Assembly: GCF_009834225.1 (NCBI RefSeq)
Contig: NZ_CP047176.1
Span: 682,001-746,000, forward strand
Direction: 5' to 3'
Source: Rathayibacter sp. VKM Ac-2759
GTDB taxonomy: Bacteria > Actinomycetota > Actinomycetes > Actinomycetales > Microbacteriaceae
DNA: 64,000 bases
In this document: positions 44,469 through 52,653 of the stretch, one piece after another
How the letters are laid out: the number at the start of each line of letters is the position of its first letter
Position numbering within the stretch: the stretch's first letter is position 1
Notes under the pieces: model-generated
Seen by the model: the letters and a program-made list of their open reading frames with translations, nothing else
What the model was told of the DNA's origin: nothing
The model's database searches: none
Made by a program: the position numbers and the translations under genes

Positions 44469-45383
44469 TCAGTCGACCACGCGGCCCCGCGCTCCGGCCG
44501 CCGCCCGCAGCGCCCGCACGAACTCGGGGACCACCGGATTGGCGCTCGAGCGCACGAGGACGCCGATCTCGCGGTGGGCGCGCGGATCGTCGATCGGGAT
44601 CTCGCGCACCCCGTCGTCGATCGAGGAGGGGCTCGGCGGGAGGATCGTGATGCCCAGCCCGGCCGCCGCCAGCCCTCGCGCGGCGCGGTAGTCGCCGACC
44701 TCGAAGGCGGGCACGGGGTCGCGCCCGTCGAACGACAGGAGCCGCCGGGCCGACTCGTGCAGCCCGTAGCCGGGCGACAGCATGATCAGGTCGAGCCCGC
44801 GCAGATCCTCCACCGTCACCGATCGGCGCGCGGCGAGCGGATGGCGGTGGTGCACGACCGCCAGCAGCGGCTCGGTGTACAGGACGGTCGTGGTGGTGCC
44901 GGGCAGGGTCGGCGGGTCCGCGATGATCGCGAGCTCCGCCTCCCCGTCGCCGACCGCCCGGAGGCACAGCGCCCGCGAGCCGTGACGCAGCCCGAAGCCG
45001 ACCCGCGGCCAGCGCCGGCGGAAGCGGCGGATCACATCGGGCACGTAGCTCTCGCCGAGCAGGGTCTGGAACGCGATCGAGATCCGTCCGTTCTCGAGGT
45101 CGCCCGCCTGGCGCACCTCGGCGAGACCGGCGCGGATCAGCGCCATGCCGTCCTGCGCGGCGTCGGCGAGGCGCGCGCCCGCCTCGGTGAGGACGACTCC
45201 TCGGCCCTCCCGGCGCGTCAGCGACGTGCCGACGAGCGCGGCGAGGCGGGCCAGGGAGCGGCTCGCGGTCGGCTGCGGCACGCCGAGCTCGGCCGCTGCA
45301 GCGGTGACGCTCCCCGTCTGGCCCACGGCGACCAGGACCGGCAGGAGGCGCAGGATCGCGGGCCACTCGGCGTCATCACTCAT
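44469..45383 (-). CDS. LysR family transcriptional regulator
   Basis: A 304-residue regulator. The winged HTH (SVTAAAAELGVPQPTASRSL, then RLAALVG) is followed by a periplasmic-binding-type effector domain (RISIAFQTLLGESYVPDVIR and LAAAGLGITILPPSP). It is divergent from an MFS exporter across 70 bases, the usual LysR arrangement, so it probably activates that gene in response to a small ligand. Confidence 0.93.
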   Translation of the reverse strand: MSDDAEWPAILRLLPVLVAVGQTGSVTAAAAELGVPQPTASRSLARLAALVGTSLTRREGRGVVLTEAGARLADAAQDGMALIRAGLAEVRQAGDLENGRISIAFQTLLGESYVPDVIRRFRRRWPRVGFGLRHGSRALCLRAVGDGEAELAIIADPPTLPGTTTTVLYTEPLLAVVHHRHPLAARRSVTVEDLRGLDLIMLSPGYGLHESARRLLSFDGRDPVPAFEVGDYRAARGLAAAGLGITILPPSPSSIDDGVREIPIDDPRAHREIGVLVRSSANPVVPEFVRALRAAAGARGRVVD

Positions 45384-45441
45384 GCGCTCAGCGTATGGGT
45401 GATGGTCGGTTCGGCATTGGTCATGCGCTGCGGTGCGGACC

Positions 45442-45447
45442 TAGCCT
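45442..45447 (+). promoter_or_regulatory. TAGCCT -10 box giving a leaderless MFS mRNA
   Basis: TAGCCT ends six bases before the ATG at 45454, so transcription would start at or next to the start codon. A TTGGTC -35-like hexamer lies 19 bases upstream. No ribosome site precedes the ATG. Confidence 0.5.
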
Positions 45448-45453
45448 CGACCC

Positions 45454-46659
45454 ATGACCCTCCGCGAGCGCTCCACCGCGGAGGCGCCGCCCGCCTCCGA
45501 GCGCCGGCTGATCATCGCGCTCCTCGCCGCCGGTGTCGCCACGTTCGCCGAGCTGTACGCGGTGCAGAGCGTTCTGCCGCAGCTGGCGCGCGAGTGGCGG
45601 CTGACCCCCTCGGACGCGGCCCTGACCGTCTCGGCCGCCACCCTCGGCCTGGCGCTGATGGTGCTGCCCTGGGCGTCGATCGCCGAGCGGATCGGGCGGC
45701 TCGAGTCGATGCGGATCGCGGTGCTCTCCTCCGTCGTCCTCGCGCTGCTCGCCTGCGTCGCGCCCTCGTTCGAGGTGCTGCTGGTGCTGCGGTTCCTCGG
45801 GGGAGCGGCGCTCGGGGCCGTGCCCGCCCTGGCCGTCGCGGCGATCCACGACCGGGTGGGAGGAGCGGCGGCGACCGCGGCTTCCGCCGCCTACGTCTCG
45901 GGGACGACCCTGGGCGGTGCCGCGGGGCGCCTGATCGCCGGCCCGCTCGCCTCCGTCGTGGGCTGGCGGGCGGCGCTGCTGGCGGTGACGCTGGTCTGCG
46001 CGGCGGCGGCGCTCGCGTTCGTGCTGCTCGCCCCTCGCGGGGGCGTGCGCCGGGTGCCGGAGGCGTCGGGCTGGCGCGTGAAGACGGGACGAGTCCTCCG
46101 CGATCCCGTCCTCGTGGCGATCGCGCTGCAGACGTTCTTCGTGGTCGGCGTGTTCGTCGCGGTCTACAACTACCTCGCGTTCCGGCTCGAGGCGGCGCCC
46201 TTCGCGCTGCCGCCGGCGCTCGTGTCGCTCCTCTTCGTCACCTACCTCGCGGGCACCGTCTCGTCGCGCGTCGCCGGCGTCTGGGCGCCGCGCCTCGGGC
46301 CGCGGGTGCTGATGCGGATCGGGATCGCGGCGATGATCATCGGCCTCGTCGTGATGCTCGCGGAGGTCGTCGCCGTGGTGATCGCCGGGCTCGTGGTGTT
46401 CTCGGCCGGGTTCTTCGCCGTGCACGCGACCGGAGCGGCGTGGACGGGCGCGCGCGCCCCCTCGGCGCTGCGCGGCCACGCGGGCGCCGTCTACACGATC
46501 GCCTTCTACGCGGGCTCCGGAGTCGGCGGCTGGCTGCTCGGACTCGTCATCGGGGTGGGCGGCTGGGGTGCCCTGACCGCCGTGATGATCGCGGCGCTGC
46601 TGGTGGGCGCGGGCATCGCGAGCCTGCCGTCCCGCGCGAGCGTCGTCTCCGCCGGCTGA
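45454..46659 (+). CDS. MFS transporter (12 TM, YnfM/AraJ-like)
   Basis: A 401-residue membrane protein with about 12 helices. FAELYAVQSVLPQLAREWRL in helix 1 and PWASIAERIGRLESMRIAVL (motif A-like) indicate a DHA1-type exporter of the YnfM/AraJ group. The substrate is unknown. The divergent LysR gene is the likely regulator. Confidence 0.9.
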   Translation: MTLRERSTAEAPPASERRLIIALLAAGVATFAELYAVQSVLPQLAREWRLTPSDAALTVSAATLGLALMVLPWASIAERIGRLESMRIAVLSSVVLALLACVAPSFEVLLVLRFLGGAALGAVPALAVAAIHDRVGGAAATAASAAYVSGTTLGGAAGRLIAGPLASVVGWRAALLAVTLVCAAAALAFVLLAPRGGVRRVPEASGWRVKTGRVLRDPVLVAIALQTFFVVGVFVAVYNYLAFRLEAAPFALPPALVSLLFVTYLAGTVSSRVAGVWAPRLGPRVLMRIGIAAMIIGLVVMLAEVVAVVIAGLVVFSAGFFAVHATGAAWTGARAPSALRGHAGAVYTIAFYAGSGVGGWLLGLVIGVGGWGALTAVMIAALLVGAGIASLPSRASVVSAG

Positions 46660-46723
46660 TCCGCGGGGCGGTGGGGGAGAGGTGCGCCAGGATGAGGACT
46701 CGAGCGCACGAGGCGGGGGACGC

Positions 46724-47242
46724 ATGACTGAGGGCACGGGGACGGATCCGCGCTACCACGCGGCCTACCAGCGCGGCTACGACGGCCCCGAGCCCGAGCG
46801 GCTCACCCGGGCGGAGGAGCGCTTCCGGCGCCCGCGCCGCGGTGCGGAGCCGGTCGCGGCGCCCGAGCATCCGGAGCCGGCGCCCGAGCACCCGGAGCCC
46901 GCGCCCGCCGTCGACCCGGCCCGCGCCCTCGGGTTCGACGTGCCCGCCGAGGAGGCGTCCGAGCCCGCACCCGCAGCGCCGCCGGCCCGCGCGCCGATGC
47001 TCGGGCGCCGCGTCCCCGTCGCCCTCGTGATCGTCGGGGTCGTGCTCACGATGCTCGGGTCCCTCGGCGCGTGGTGGTCCACGAACAGCATCTACAGCGC
47101 GACCGTCTACGTCGACGGAGTGGATCCCGAGCGGTACGTCCGGCTGGTGCTGCAGTTCGCGTCGGCGCCCGCTCTCACCGTCGGGCTCCTCTGCCTGGGG
47201 GCGGCCGTCATCGCCCAGCTCGTCCGGGCGTCCCGCTCGTGA
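46724..47242 (+). CDS. Two-TM membrane protein, module copy 1, gene A
   Basis: A 172-residue protein. The N-terminal 35 residues (TDPRYHAAYQRGY, then EPERLTRAEERFRRPRRG) are nearly identical to those of the gene at 47647. A Pro/Glu-rich linker with APEHPEP repeats leads to two C-terminal hydrophobic helices (VALVIVGVVLTMLGSLGAWW and LTVGLLCLGAAVIAQLV). No family name is known to me. ATG 46724 matches the paralogue's start and is preceded by GGCGGGGGA. Its stop overlaps the next gene's start. Confidence 0.75.
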   Translation: MTEGTGTDPRYHAAYQRGYDGPEPERLTRAEERFRRPRRGAEPVAAPEHPEPAPEHPEPAPAVDPARALGFDVPAEEASEPAPAAPPARAPMLGRRVPVALVIVGVVLTMLGSLGAWWSTNSIYSATVYVDGVDPERYVRLVLQFASAPALTVGLLCLGAAVIAQLVRASRS

Positions 47243-47565
47243 CCCGCCTGCGCTGGTGGTGGGCCGCGGCGATCGCGCTCGATGCGGTGCTGTGGGCGGC
47301 GCTGCTGGCGCTGCCGCTCGTGATGCTCCTGCTGCCCGACCAGTGGCAGGGCACCTCGGTGACGGTGCCGCCCGAGATCATCGTGCGCGAGACGCTCGGC
47401 CAGACGGCGCCCTCCGTGGCCACGGCCGCGCTGGCGCTGCTCGCGGCCCTGATCGTCGTGGGCGTCGCGCAGCGCGTCCCGAGACCGGCGCGGGCGACCG
47501 AGCCGGACGGGCTCGACGGCTGGAGCGAGGGCGTCGTCGTCGAGGAGGCGACAGCGCGGAGCTGA
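47239..47565 (+). CDS. Two-TM membrane protein, module copy 1, gene B
   Basis: A 108-residue protein with two hydrophobic helices (WWWAAAIALDAVLWAALLAL and SVATAALALLAALIVVGVAQ) separated by an extracytoplasmic loop with LLPDQWQGTSVTVPPEII. GTG 47239 overlaps the previous stop by four bases. It is paralogous to the gene at 48174 (shared W-rich N-terminus, VLWAA-LA-PL and LP--W). The function is unknown; it probably pairs with gene A in the membrane. Confidence 0.72.
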   Translation: MTRLRWWWAAAIALDAVLWAALLALPLVMLLLPDQWQGTSVTVPPEIIVRETLGQTAPSVATAALALLAALIVVGVAQRVPRPARATEPDGLDGWSEGVVVEEATARS

Positions 47566-47646
47566 CGCCCCGGCGCCGCAGCGGTGCGGAAGGATGAGGA
47601 GAACGAGCACCGGGGGGACGACTCGGGCGCGAAAGACGGGGGCGGC

Positions 47647-48177
47647 ATGGCCGAGAGCAGCGAGACGGATCCGCGGTACCACGCGGCCTACCAGCGCGGC
47701 TACGCGGGGCCCGAGCCCGAGCGGCTCACGCGGGCCGAGGAGCGGTTCCGGCGACCGCGCCGGGGCGAGAGCGCCGAGAGCGGGGAAGCGGCGCCCGAGA
47801 CAGCGGCTCCCCGCCTGCCTGAGCGGCGGCGTGAGGTCCGTGTGCCGGATGAGCCGCGAGAGGAGCCGCCCGCAGTCGAGCCGCTCCTCGCCGAGCCGCC
47901 GCACGAGGACGAGGACGAGCCCGACGGCGCGCGACCCGCGCCGGCCTCGCCGGCCGCCGACACGCGCGTTCCGCTCGCGCTCGCCGTGATGGGAGCGCTC
48001 CTCCTGATGATCGGAGCGGCCCTGTTCTGGATCGGCACGACCGCGGTGTACTACGACGCGGCGACTCCGGCCGAGCAGTTCGTTCGGAACCTGGTGAGCT
48101 TCCTGCCCGGTCCGGCGATCACCACGGGACTCCTGTCGATCGGTGCCGCGATCGCCGTGAAGGCGGCGCGCTCGTGA
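47647..48177 (+). CDS. Two-TM membrane protein, module copy 2, gene A
   Basis: A 176-residue paralogue of the gene at 46724. It has the same N-terminal block (TDPRYHAAYQRGY, then EPERLTRAEERFRRPRRG), a different charged linker (Glu/Pro/Arg-rich) and two C-terminal helices (VPLALAVMGALLLMIGAALF and GLLSIGAAIAVKAARS). ATG 47647 follows GACGGGGGCGGC. Upstream DNA shares AGGATGAGGA with the region before copy 1, so the promoter was duplicated as well. Confidence 0.75.
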   Translation: MAESSETDPRYHAAYQRGYAGPEPERLTRAEERFRRPRRGESAESGEAAPETAAPRLPERRREVRVPDEPREEPPAVEPLLAEPPHEDEDEPDGARPAPASPAADTRVPLALAVMGALLLMIGAALFWIGTTAVYYDAATPAEQFVRNLVSFLPGPAITTGLLSIGAAIAVKAARS

Positions 48178-48509
48178 CGCGCGACCGTCGGTGGTGGTTC
48201 CTCCTCGTGGCCTACACCGCCGTGCTGTGGGCGGCGACGTTGGCCGTCCCCCTTCTGATGACGACGCTGCCCGAGAACTGGAGCTACAGCGGAGACGTGG
48301 TCCCGCTGATCGCGATCGTGTCGAGCGCGCTCTGGACGCTCGGCTCGGCTCTCCCCGGCGCGGCCTTCGCCCTCACGGTGGCGACGGTCGCCATCGGCGT
48401 GCTGCGGACCCGTCGTGCGCCCGTCGCAGCGGTCGTGGCGAGCGACCAGCTCCAGGGCGCTCGCGATCAGGAGGATGCGACGGACGGATCGGCGCGCATC
48501 ATCAGCTGA
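48174..48509 (+). CDS. Two-TM membrane protein, module copy 2, gene B
   Basis: A 111-residue paralogue of the gene at 47239, with helices WWFLLVAYTAVLWAATLAVP and ALPGAAFALTVATVAIGVLR around a loop with LPENWSYSGDVVPLI. GTG 48174 overlaps the previous stop. The 3' end is embedded in a long terminator hairpin. Confidence 0.72.
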   Translation: MTRDRRWWFLLVAYTAVLWAATLAVPLLMTTLPENWSYSGDVVPLIAIVSSALWTLGSALPGAAFALTVATVAIGVLRTRRAPVAAVVASDQLQGARDQEDATDGSARIIS

Positions 48510-48557
48510 GAAGGGGGTCCCTGCCCTGACGGACGAGGCCACCCCTCCTCAGCTGAT
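48501..48557 (+). terminator. Hairpin overlapping the end of the duplicated module
   Basis: The arm 48501-48518 starting ATCAGCTGAG pairs with 48541-48557 ending CTCAGCTGAT, with one bulge and one mismatch, around a 22-base loop. The left arm includes the stop codon of the last module gene. Confidence 0.7.
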
Positions 48558-48575
48558 GCTGTGCGGCGCTCCTCC

Positions 48576-48653
48576 TTCGCGAGGGCGCTACCTTCGCGAG
48601 GGCGCTACCTCGCGAGGGCGCTACCTCGCGAGGGCCCTACTTCGCGAGGGCGC
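48576..48653. repeat. Short tandem repeat with TCGCGA palindromic core, about 4.5 units
   Basis: Units of 15-17 bases starting at 48576, 48593, 48610, 48626 and 48641 share TCGCGAGGGCGCTACC with small changes. CCTCGCGAGG palindromes occur in two units. The rightmost unit is the last codons of the binding-protein gene, so the array looks like successive slippage copies of that gene's 3' end, each carrying a TAG-like triplet on the minus strand. Confidence 0.85.
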
Positions 48654-50205
48654 CGAAGCGGAAGAGGTACGTCGCGTCGAGCGTGTCCTCGAGGCCCGTC
48701 ACTCCGGCGGCGGCGACGACCGTCTCGCGGCCCTGGAGCAGCGGGATGATCGGCGCGTCGGTCGCGGTCACCATCTGGAGCTGCTCGATCGCGGCGGCGC
48801 GGGCGTCCTGGTCGGTGGCCGTCGCCTCCGTGTCGATGAGCGCGTCGACCTCGGGGTCCGAGTAGCCGTTGGCGACCGAGGCTCCGGTCGACGAGTAGGC
48901 CGCGCGGAGGAAGTTGTCGGGGTCCGGGTAGTCCGGGAAGAACCCGAGCTGGTAGGCCGGGTAGCCCGAGTCGGGCGAGAGCTGGGTCACGTAGCTGGTC
49001 CACTCGGTCGACTGCAGCTCGACGCTGAACAGGCCCGACGCCTCCAGCTGCGACTCGATCAGCGCGTACTCCTGGTCGGAGTCGGGGCCGTAGTGATCGC
49101 TCGTGTACTGGATCGGCAGGGTCACCGGGGTCGAGACGCCGGCGGCCGCCAGGATCGACGCGGCCTTCGCGGCGTCGGGAGCGGCTCCGTAGACGTCCGA
49201 GAACGCCTCCGTCGCGCCGAGCTGGCCGTCGAGCACGACCGAGTACGCGGGGGCGTAGGTGCCGCGGTAGACCTGGTCCGCGAGCTCCTGACGGTCGACG
49301 AGCGAGGCCACGGCCTGGCGGATCGCGAGCTTCTGCTCGGCGCTGCCTCCCGGCTGCGTGTTCACGTTGAAGGTGAGGAAGCGCACCGAGCCGCCGGGGC
49401 CGTCGACGACCTGCAGGTCGGAGTTCCCCTTCAGGTCCTCGATGTCGGTCGCGGTGAGCGAGCGGTAGGCCACGTCGACCGCGCCGTTCTCGACGTCGAG
49501 GCGCAGGTTCGTCGACGAGGTGTAGGGCTTGAGCACGACCTCGGCCGTCTTGGGCGCGGTGCCGGAGGAGGAGGCGTTCGCGGTGAGCTGCAGCAGCCCG
49601 CCGTCCTCGTAGCTGCCGACGGCGTAGGGCCCCGAGCCGATCACGTCGGCGTCCTCGAGCAGCGCGTCGGCGGGGAACACCTCCTCGTCGACGATCGGCC
49701 CGGCCATGCTGGTCAGCACCGACGGCCAGGTCTGGTCGTTCGGGACCGCCAGGGTGAAGACGACGTCGTCGCCGTCCTGCGCGACCGACTCCATGTTCGC
49801 GAGCAGCGGCGAGGGGCCGGTGTCGGCGGCGATGTCGAGGACGCGCTGGAACGAGAAGACGACGTCGGAGGCGGTGAGCTCGTCGCCGTTCGAGAAGGTC
49901 AGATCCGGCTTGATGGAGCAGCGGTACGTGGTCGCGCTGTCGTAGTCGCACGCCTCGGCGATCTCGGGGACGGGCGTGGTGTCGCCGTCCTCGTAGGTGA
50001 GGAGGTGCTGGTAGATCTGGTTCTGCGGCGTGAAGCTGCCGCGGTCCCAGGCTCCGGCCGGGTCGAGCGAGACGGTCGAGTCGGTGGTGCCGATGACGAG
50101 GCGGTCGCTCGCCGCCGATCCGCCGTCGGAGGCGGCGGTGCAGCCGGCGAGAGCGACGGTGGTGCCGAGCACGGCGAGAGCGCCGAGCGCGCGGAAGGAG
50201 TGCAT
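48637..50205 (-). CDS. Peptide/nickel-type ABC substrate-binding lipoprotein (family 5)
   Basis: A 522-residue lipoprotein with a lipobox LAGC after GALAVLGTTVALAGC and a typical SBP family 5 body. It has TDSTVSLDPAGAWDRG near the start, LTFSNGDELTASDVVFSFQR in the middle, and YDSATTYRC and IPLLQG near the ends. It would bind peptides, opines or modified amino acids for an ABC importer, but no permease or ATPase gene is adjacent. It is the third gene of a leftward operon after two FAD amine oxidases (22 bases after the second), so N-methylated or opine-like amino acids are a plausible ligand. Confidence 0.9.
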   Translation of the reverse strand: MHSFRALGALAVLGTTVALAGCTAASDGGSAASDRLVIGTTDSTVSLDPAGAWDRGSFTPQNQIYQHLLTYEDGDTTPVPEIAEACDYDSATTYRCSIKPDLTFSNGDELTASDVVFSFQRVLDIAADTGPSPLLANMESVAQDGDDVVFTLAVPNDQTWPSVLTSMAGPIVDEEVFPADALLEDADVIGSGPYAVGSYEDGGLLQLTANASSSGTAPKTAEVVLKPYTSSTNLRLDVENGAVDVAYRSLTATDIEDLKGNSDLQVVDGPGGSVRFLTFNVNTQPGGSAEQKLAIRQAVASLVDRQELADQVYRGTYAPAYSVVLDGQLGATEAFSDVYGAAPDAAKAASILAAAGVSTPVTLPIQYTSDHYGPDSDQEYALIESQLEASGLFSVELQSTEWTSYVTQLSPDSGYPAYQLGFFPDYPDPDNFLRAAYSSTGASVANGYSDPEVDALIDTEATATDQDARAAAIEQLQMVTATDAPIIPLLQGRETVVAAAGVTGLEDTLDATYLFRFGALAK

Positions 50206-50227
50206 TCTGCTGCTTTCGTGAGGGGAG

Positions 50228-51316
50228 TCAGGGGGTGAGGCGGAAGCGCTCGAGCGCCTCCGCCCCGTCGACGAGATCGGCGAGCAGGTCGCCGAGCACG
50301 GGGCCGAACTTGAAGCCGTGCCCCGAGAAGCCGGTCGCGAGGGTGACGCGGCCGACCCGGTCGAGCACGAAGTCCTCGGTGGGAGTGGTGTCGTAGAGGC
50401 AGCTGATCGGGTCGGCGCTCGCCGCCTCCGCGCCGGGCACCCACTCGGCGACGTAGCGCTGCAGGCGCGCCAGCTGCGCGGGATCGGCCCGGAAGTCGCG
50501 CAGGTCGGGATCGACCGCGGTGCCGGTGCCGTGCTCGCCCACCTTCACGCCGACCCCGGGTGTCGCGAGGCCGTAGATCGTCGGCAGGGTGTCGCGGTGG
50601 TGCACGAAGCTCGGCCACTCGGCGAGCGCGGTCGCGAAGTGGGCGGGCTGCTCCTGGGTCACGCGCACCGCGGGGAGGCGGCGGCCGGCGGCCGAGACGA
50701 GGTCGTCCACGAGTGCCGGGGTCCAGGAGCCGGCGGCGACGACGACCGCGTCGGCGGTGATCGCGCCCTCGTCGGTGTCGAGGCGCACTCCTGCACCGTG
50801 CTCGCGGATCCCGTGGACGCCGACGGCCGCCCGCACGATCGCCCCGCGCGCCTCGGCCGACGCGAGCAGCGCCTCGATCGCGGCGGCGGCGTCGAGCCGG
50901 CCGCCCTCGGGGTGCAGCAGCACGTCGGTCTCGAAGCGCAGCCCCGGCCAGCGGCGCGCGGCCTCGGCGGCGTCGAGGCGCTCGACCGGGATGCCGTCGC
51001 GGGCGAAGGCCTCCTCGATCGCGAGCAGGGCGGAGGCGTCGCCGTGGTCGATCGCGCCCGTCGCGGTGAACAGGCTCCGCCCCGACTCCGCCTCGAGCCG
51101 CGCCCACTCCGTCGCGGCCCGCCCGGTCAGCGCGCGGTAGTCGTCCTCGAGGTAGCCGCGGCGGAAGATGCGCGTCTCTCCGTGCGACGAGCCCCGGTGG
51201 TGGCCGCGCTCGTAGCGCTCGAGCACGAGCACGCGGTCGCCGCGCTCGGTGAGGGCCCGGGCGGCCGCGGCTCCGACCAGACCGGCGCCGATGACGACGA
51301 CGTCGCGGCCGGTCAT
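50228..51316 (-). CDS. FAD amine oxidase of the monomeric sarcosine / N-methyltryptophan oxidase type
   Basis: A 362-residue flavoenzyme. The dinucleotide-binding VVIGAGLVGAAAARAL opens the protein and GSSHGETRIFRRGY follows. Near the end SCLYDTTPTEDFVLDRVG carries the Cys (residue 306) that binds FAD covalently in monomeric sarcosine and N-methyltryptophan oxidases, and GHGFKFGP completes the family pattern. The reaction is oxidative demethylation or deamination of a secondary amino acid with H2O2 release. ATG 51316 overlaps the upstream stop by four bases. Confidence 0.88.
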   Translation of the reverse strand: MTGRDVVVIGAGLVGAAAARALTERGDRVLVLERYERGHHRGSSHGETRIFRRGYLEDDYRALTGRAATEWARLEAESGRSLFTATGAIDHGDASALLAIEEAFARDGIPVERLDAAEAARRWPGLRFETDVLLHPEGGRLDAAAAIEALLASAEARGAIVRAAVGVHGIREHGAGVRLDTDEGAITADAVVVAAGSWTPALVDDLVSAAGRRLPAVRVTQEQPAHFATALAEWPSFVHHRDTLPTIYGLATPGVGVKVGEHGTGTAVDPDLRDFRADPAQLARLQRYVAEWVPGAEAASADPISCLYDTTPTEDFVLDRVGRVTLATGFSGHGFKFGPVLGDLLADLVDGAEALERFRLTP

Positions 51317-52539
51317 CGGGCGTCGACCTCGCGGCGCGGAGGCATGGCCGCGAGCACCGCGGCCTCGTCGGCGAAGGGCTGCGCGGCGAAGCGCGAGGGG
51401 GCGTAGCGCGCGGCGTCGCCGAGCGACGAGCGGCCCTCGAGCACGAGCTCGGCGACCAGCCGGCCGAGGCCCGGCCCGTGCGTCACTCCGGACTCGTTGT
51501 CGCCCGCGGCGACGAACAGCCCGGGCAGCTCCGGCACCGGCCCGGCGAGGAACCGGCGGTCGGCGGTGTACGAGACGACGCCCTGCGTCCACTCCGTCTC
51601 GCGCACCGCGTCGGCGGAGGCGGGCAGCAGCCGGGCGAGGATCGGCGCGAGATGCGCGTCCATCGCCTCGACCAGGTCGGTGCGCTGCGGGCGCCGGTCG
51701 GCCTCGGCCTCGCCGAGCGGCTCGTAGCCGACGCCGTTGCCGTAGGTGAGGCCGCCCCGGTGCTCGCGGACCCAGAGACCGTCGAGCTCGGGCAGCATCA
51801 GCGTGGGCAGGAGGGGGAGGCCGAACGGCGCGGTGGTCAGGCGGCTCGCGACGACGCGGGCGAGGGGGAGGCGGCGGTCGAGTGGCGCGAGGAGCGCGTT
51901 CGTCCACGAGCCCGCGGCGAGCACGACCGCGTCGCCGGAGAACGTGCGGCCGTCGGCGGTGCGGACCCCGCTCGCACGACCGTCGGTGGCGACGACCTCG
52001 GTGACGGGCGCGTGCTCGACGATCTCGACTCCGGCCGCGCGGGCGACGGCGACGAGGGCGAGCGCCGCGTCGGGCGCGCTGATCTGGATGCCGCCGGGCT
52101 GCACGAAACCGCCGGCGACGGCCGCGGGATCGAGGCCGGGGATCAGCTCCGCCGCCTGCTGGGGCGTGAGCGAGCGCGACCCCTCCGGCCGGAGCGGGTG
52201 ATCGGCGAGCGGGCCGAGATGGTCGCGCACTCCGTCGTCGGTGACGGCGAGCCAGGCGCTGCCGGTCTCGTGGAGGAGGATGTCGCCGCCGCGATCGGGG
52301 TCGGCCGCGAGGGCGCGGTAGAAGTCGATGCCGTACTGCTCGAGGTCGCGCTCCGACTCGTTCCAGTACCAGGCGTAGCCGGCGGCCCAGAGCCCGACGA
52401 AGCCGGCTCCCGCCGCGGTCGTCCCGCTCGCGGCCGCTCCCGACTCGATCAGCGTGACGCGGGCTCCCGCGCGCGTCAGGTGGAGCGCGGCGGCCGTCCC
52501 GAACAGCCCCGCGCCGACGACGACCACATCCCGACTCAT
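51313..52539 (-). CDS. FAD-dependent oxidoreductase (DAO/glycine-oxidase type)
   Basis: A 408-residue enzyme of the D-amino-acid oxidase superfamily. VVVGAGLFGTAAALHLTRAG binds the ADP part of FAD, GGFVQPGGIQISAPDAALAL lies in the substrate domain, and VVLAAGSWTNALLAPLDRRL and a late FVAAGDNESGVTHGPGLGRL complete the fold. It lacks the covalent Cys motif of its neighbour. It is the first gene of a coupled operon with the second oxidase and a binding lipoprotein, under probable control of the divergent LacI regulator. Confidence 0.88.
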   Translation of the reverse strand: MSRDVVVVGAGLFGTAAALHLTRAGARVTLIESGAAASGTTAAGAGFVGLWAAGYAWYWNESERDLEQYGIDFYRALAADPDRGGDILLHETGSAWLAVTDDGVRDHLGPLADHPLRPEGSRSLTPQQAAELIPGLDPAAVAGGFVQPGGIQISAPDAALALVAVARAAGVEIVEHAPVTEVVATDGRASGVRTADGRTFSGDAVVLAAGSWTNALLAPLDRRLPLARVVASRLTTAPFGLPLLPTLMLPELDGLWVREHRGGLTYGNGVGYEPLGEAEADRRPQRTDLVEAMDAHLAPILARLLPASADAVRETEWTQGVVSYTADRRFLAGPVPELPGLFVAAGDNESGVTHGPGLGRLVAELVLEGRSSLGDAARYAPSRFAAQPFADEAAVLAAMPPRREVDAR

Positions 52540-52603
52540 GCTAGGTAGTGAACCAGTCGGTGGCAGCGGCGGTCGAATCGATGTGACGCCCGGAGTCCCT
52601 GTG

Positions 52604-52616
52604 CGAAACAGTTTCG
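52604..52616. promoter_or_regulatory. CGAAAC-A-GTTTCG palindrome, candidate LacI operator
   Basis: A 13-base palindrome with an odd centre, of a type often bound by LacI-family proteins, lies three bases before a TAGTGT -10-like box (52619-52624). It is within the 114 bases between the amine-oxidase operon and the divergent lacI gene. Confidence 0.6.
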
Positions 52617-52653
52617 GCTAGTGTCGACGCACACCTCCGACCGAAAGGCCCCC

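Noticed and set aside
45421..46737. Minus-strand frame of about 440 codons opposite the YnfM/AraJ-like MFS gene
   Set aside because: His/Arg/Gly-rich low-complexity shadow; the plus strand encodes 12 clear hydrophobic helices.
48541..48653. CRISPR-like array
   Set aside because: Units are contiguous 15-17 base copies with no spacers and no cas genes nearby; it is a simple tandem repeat.
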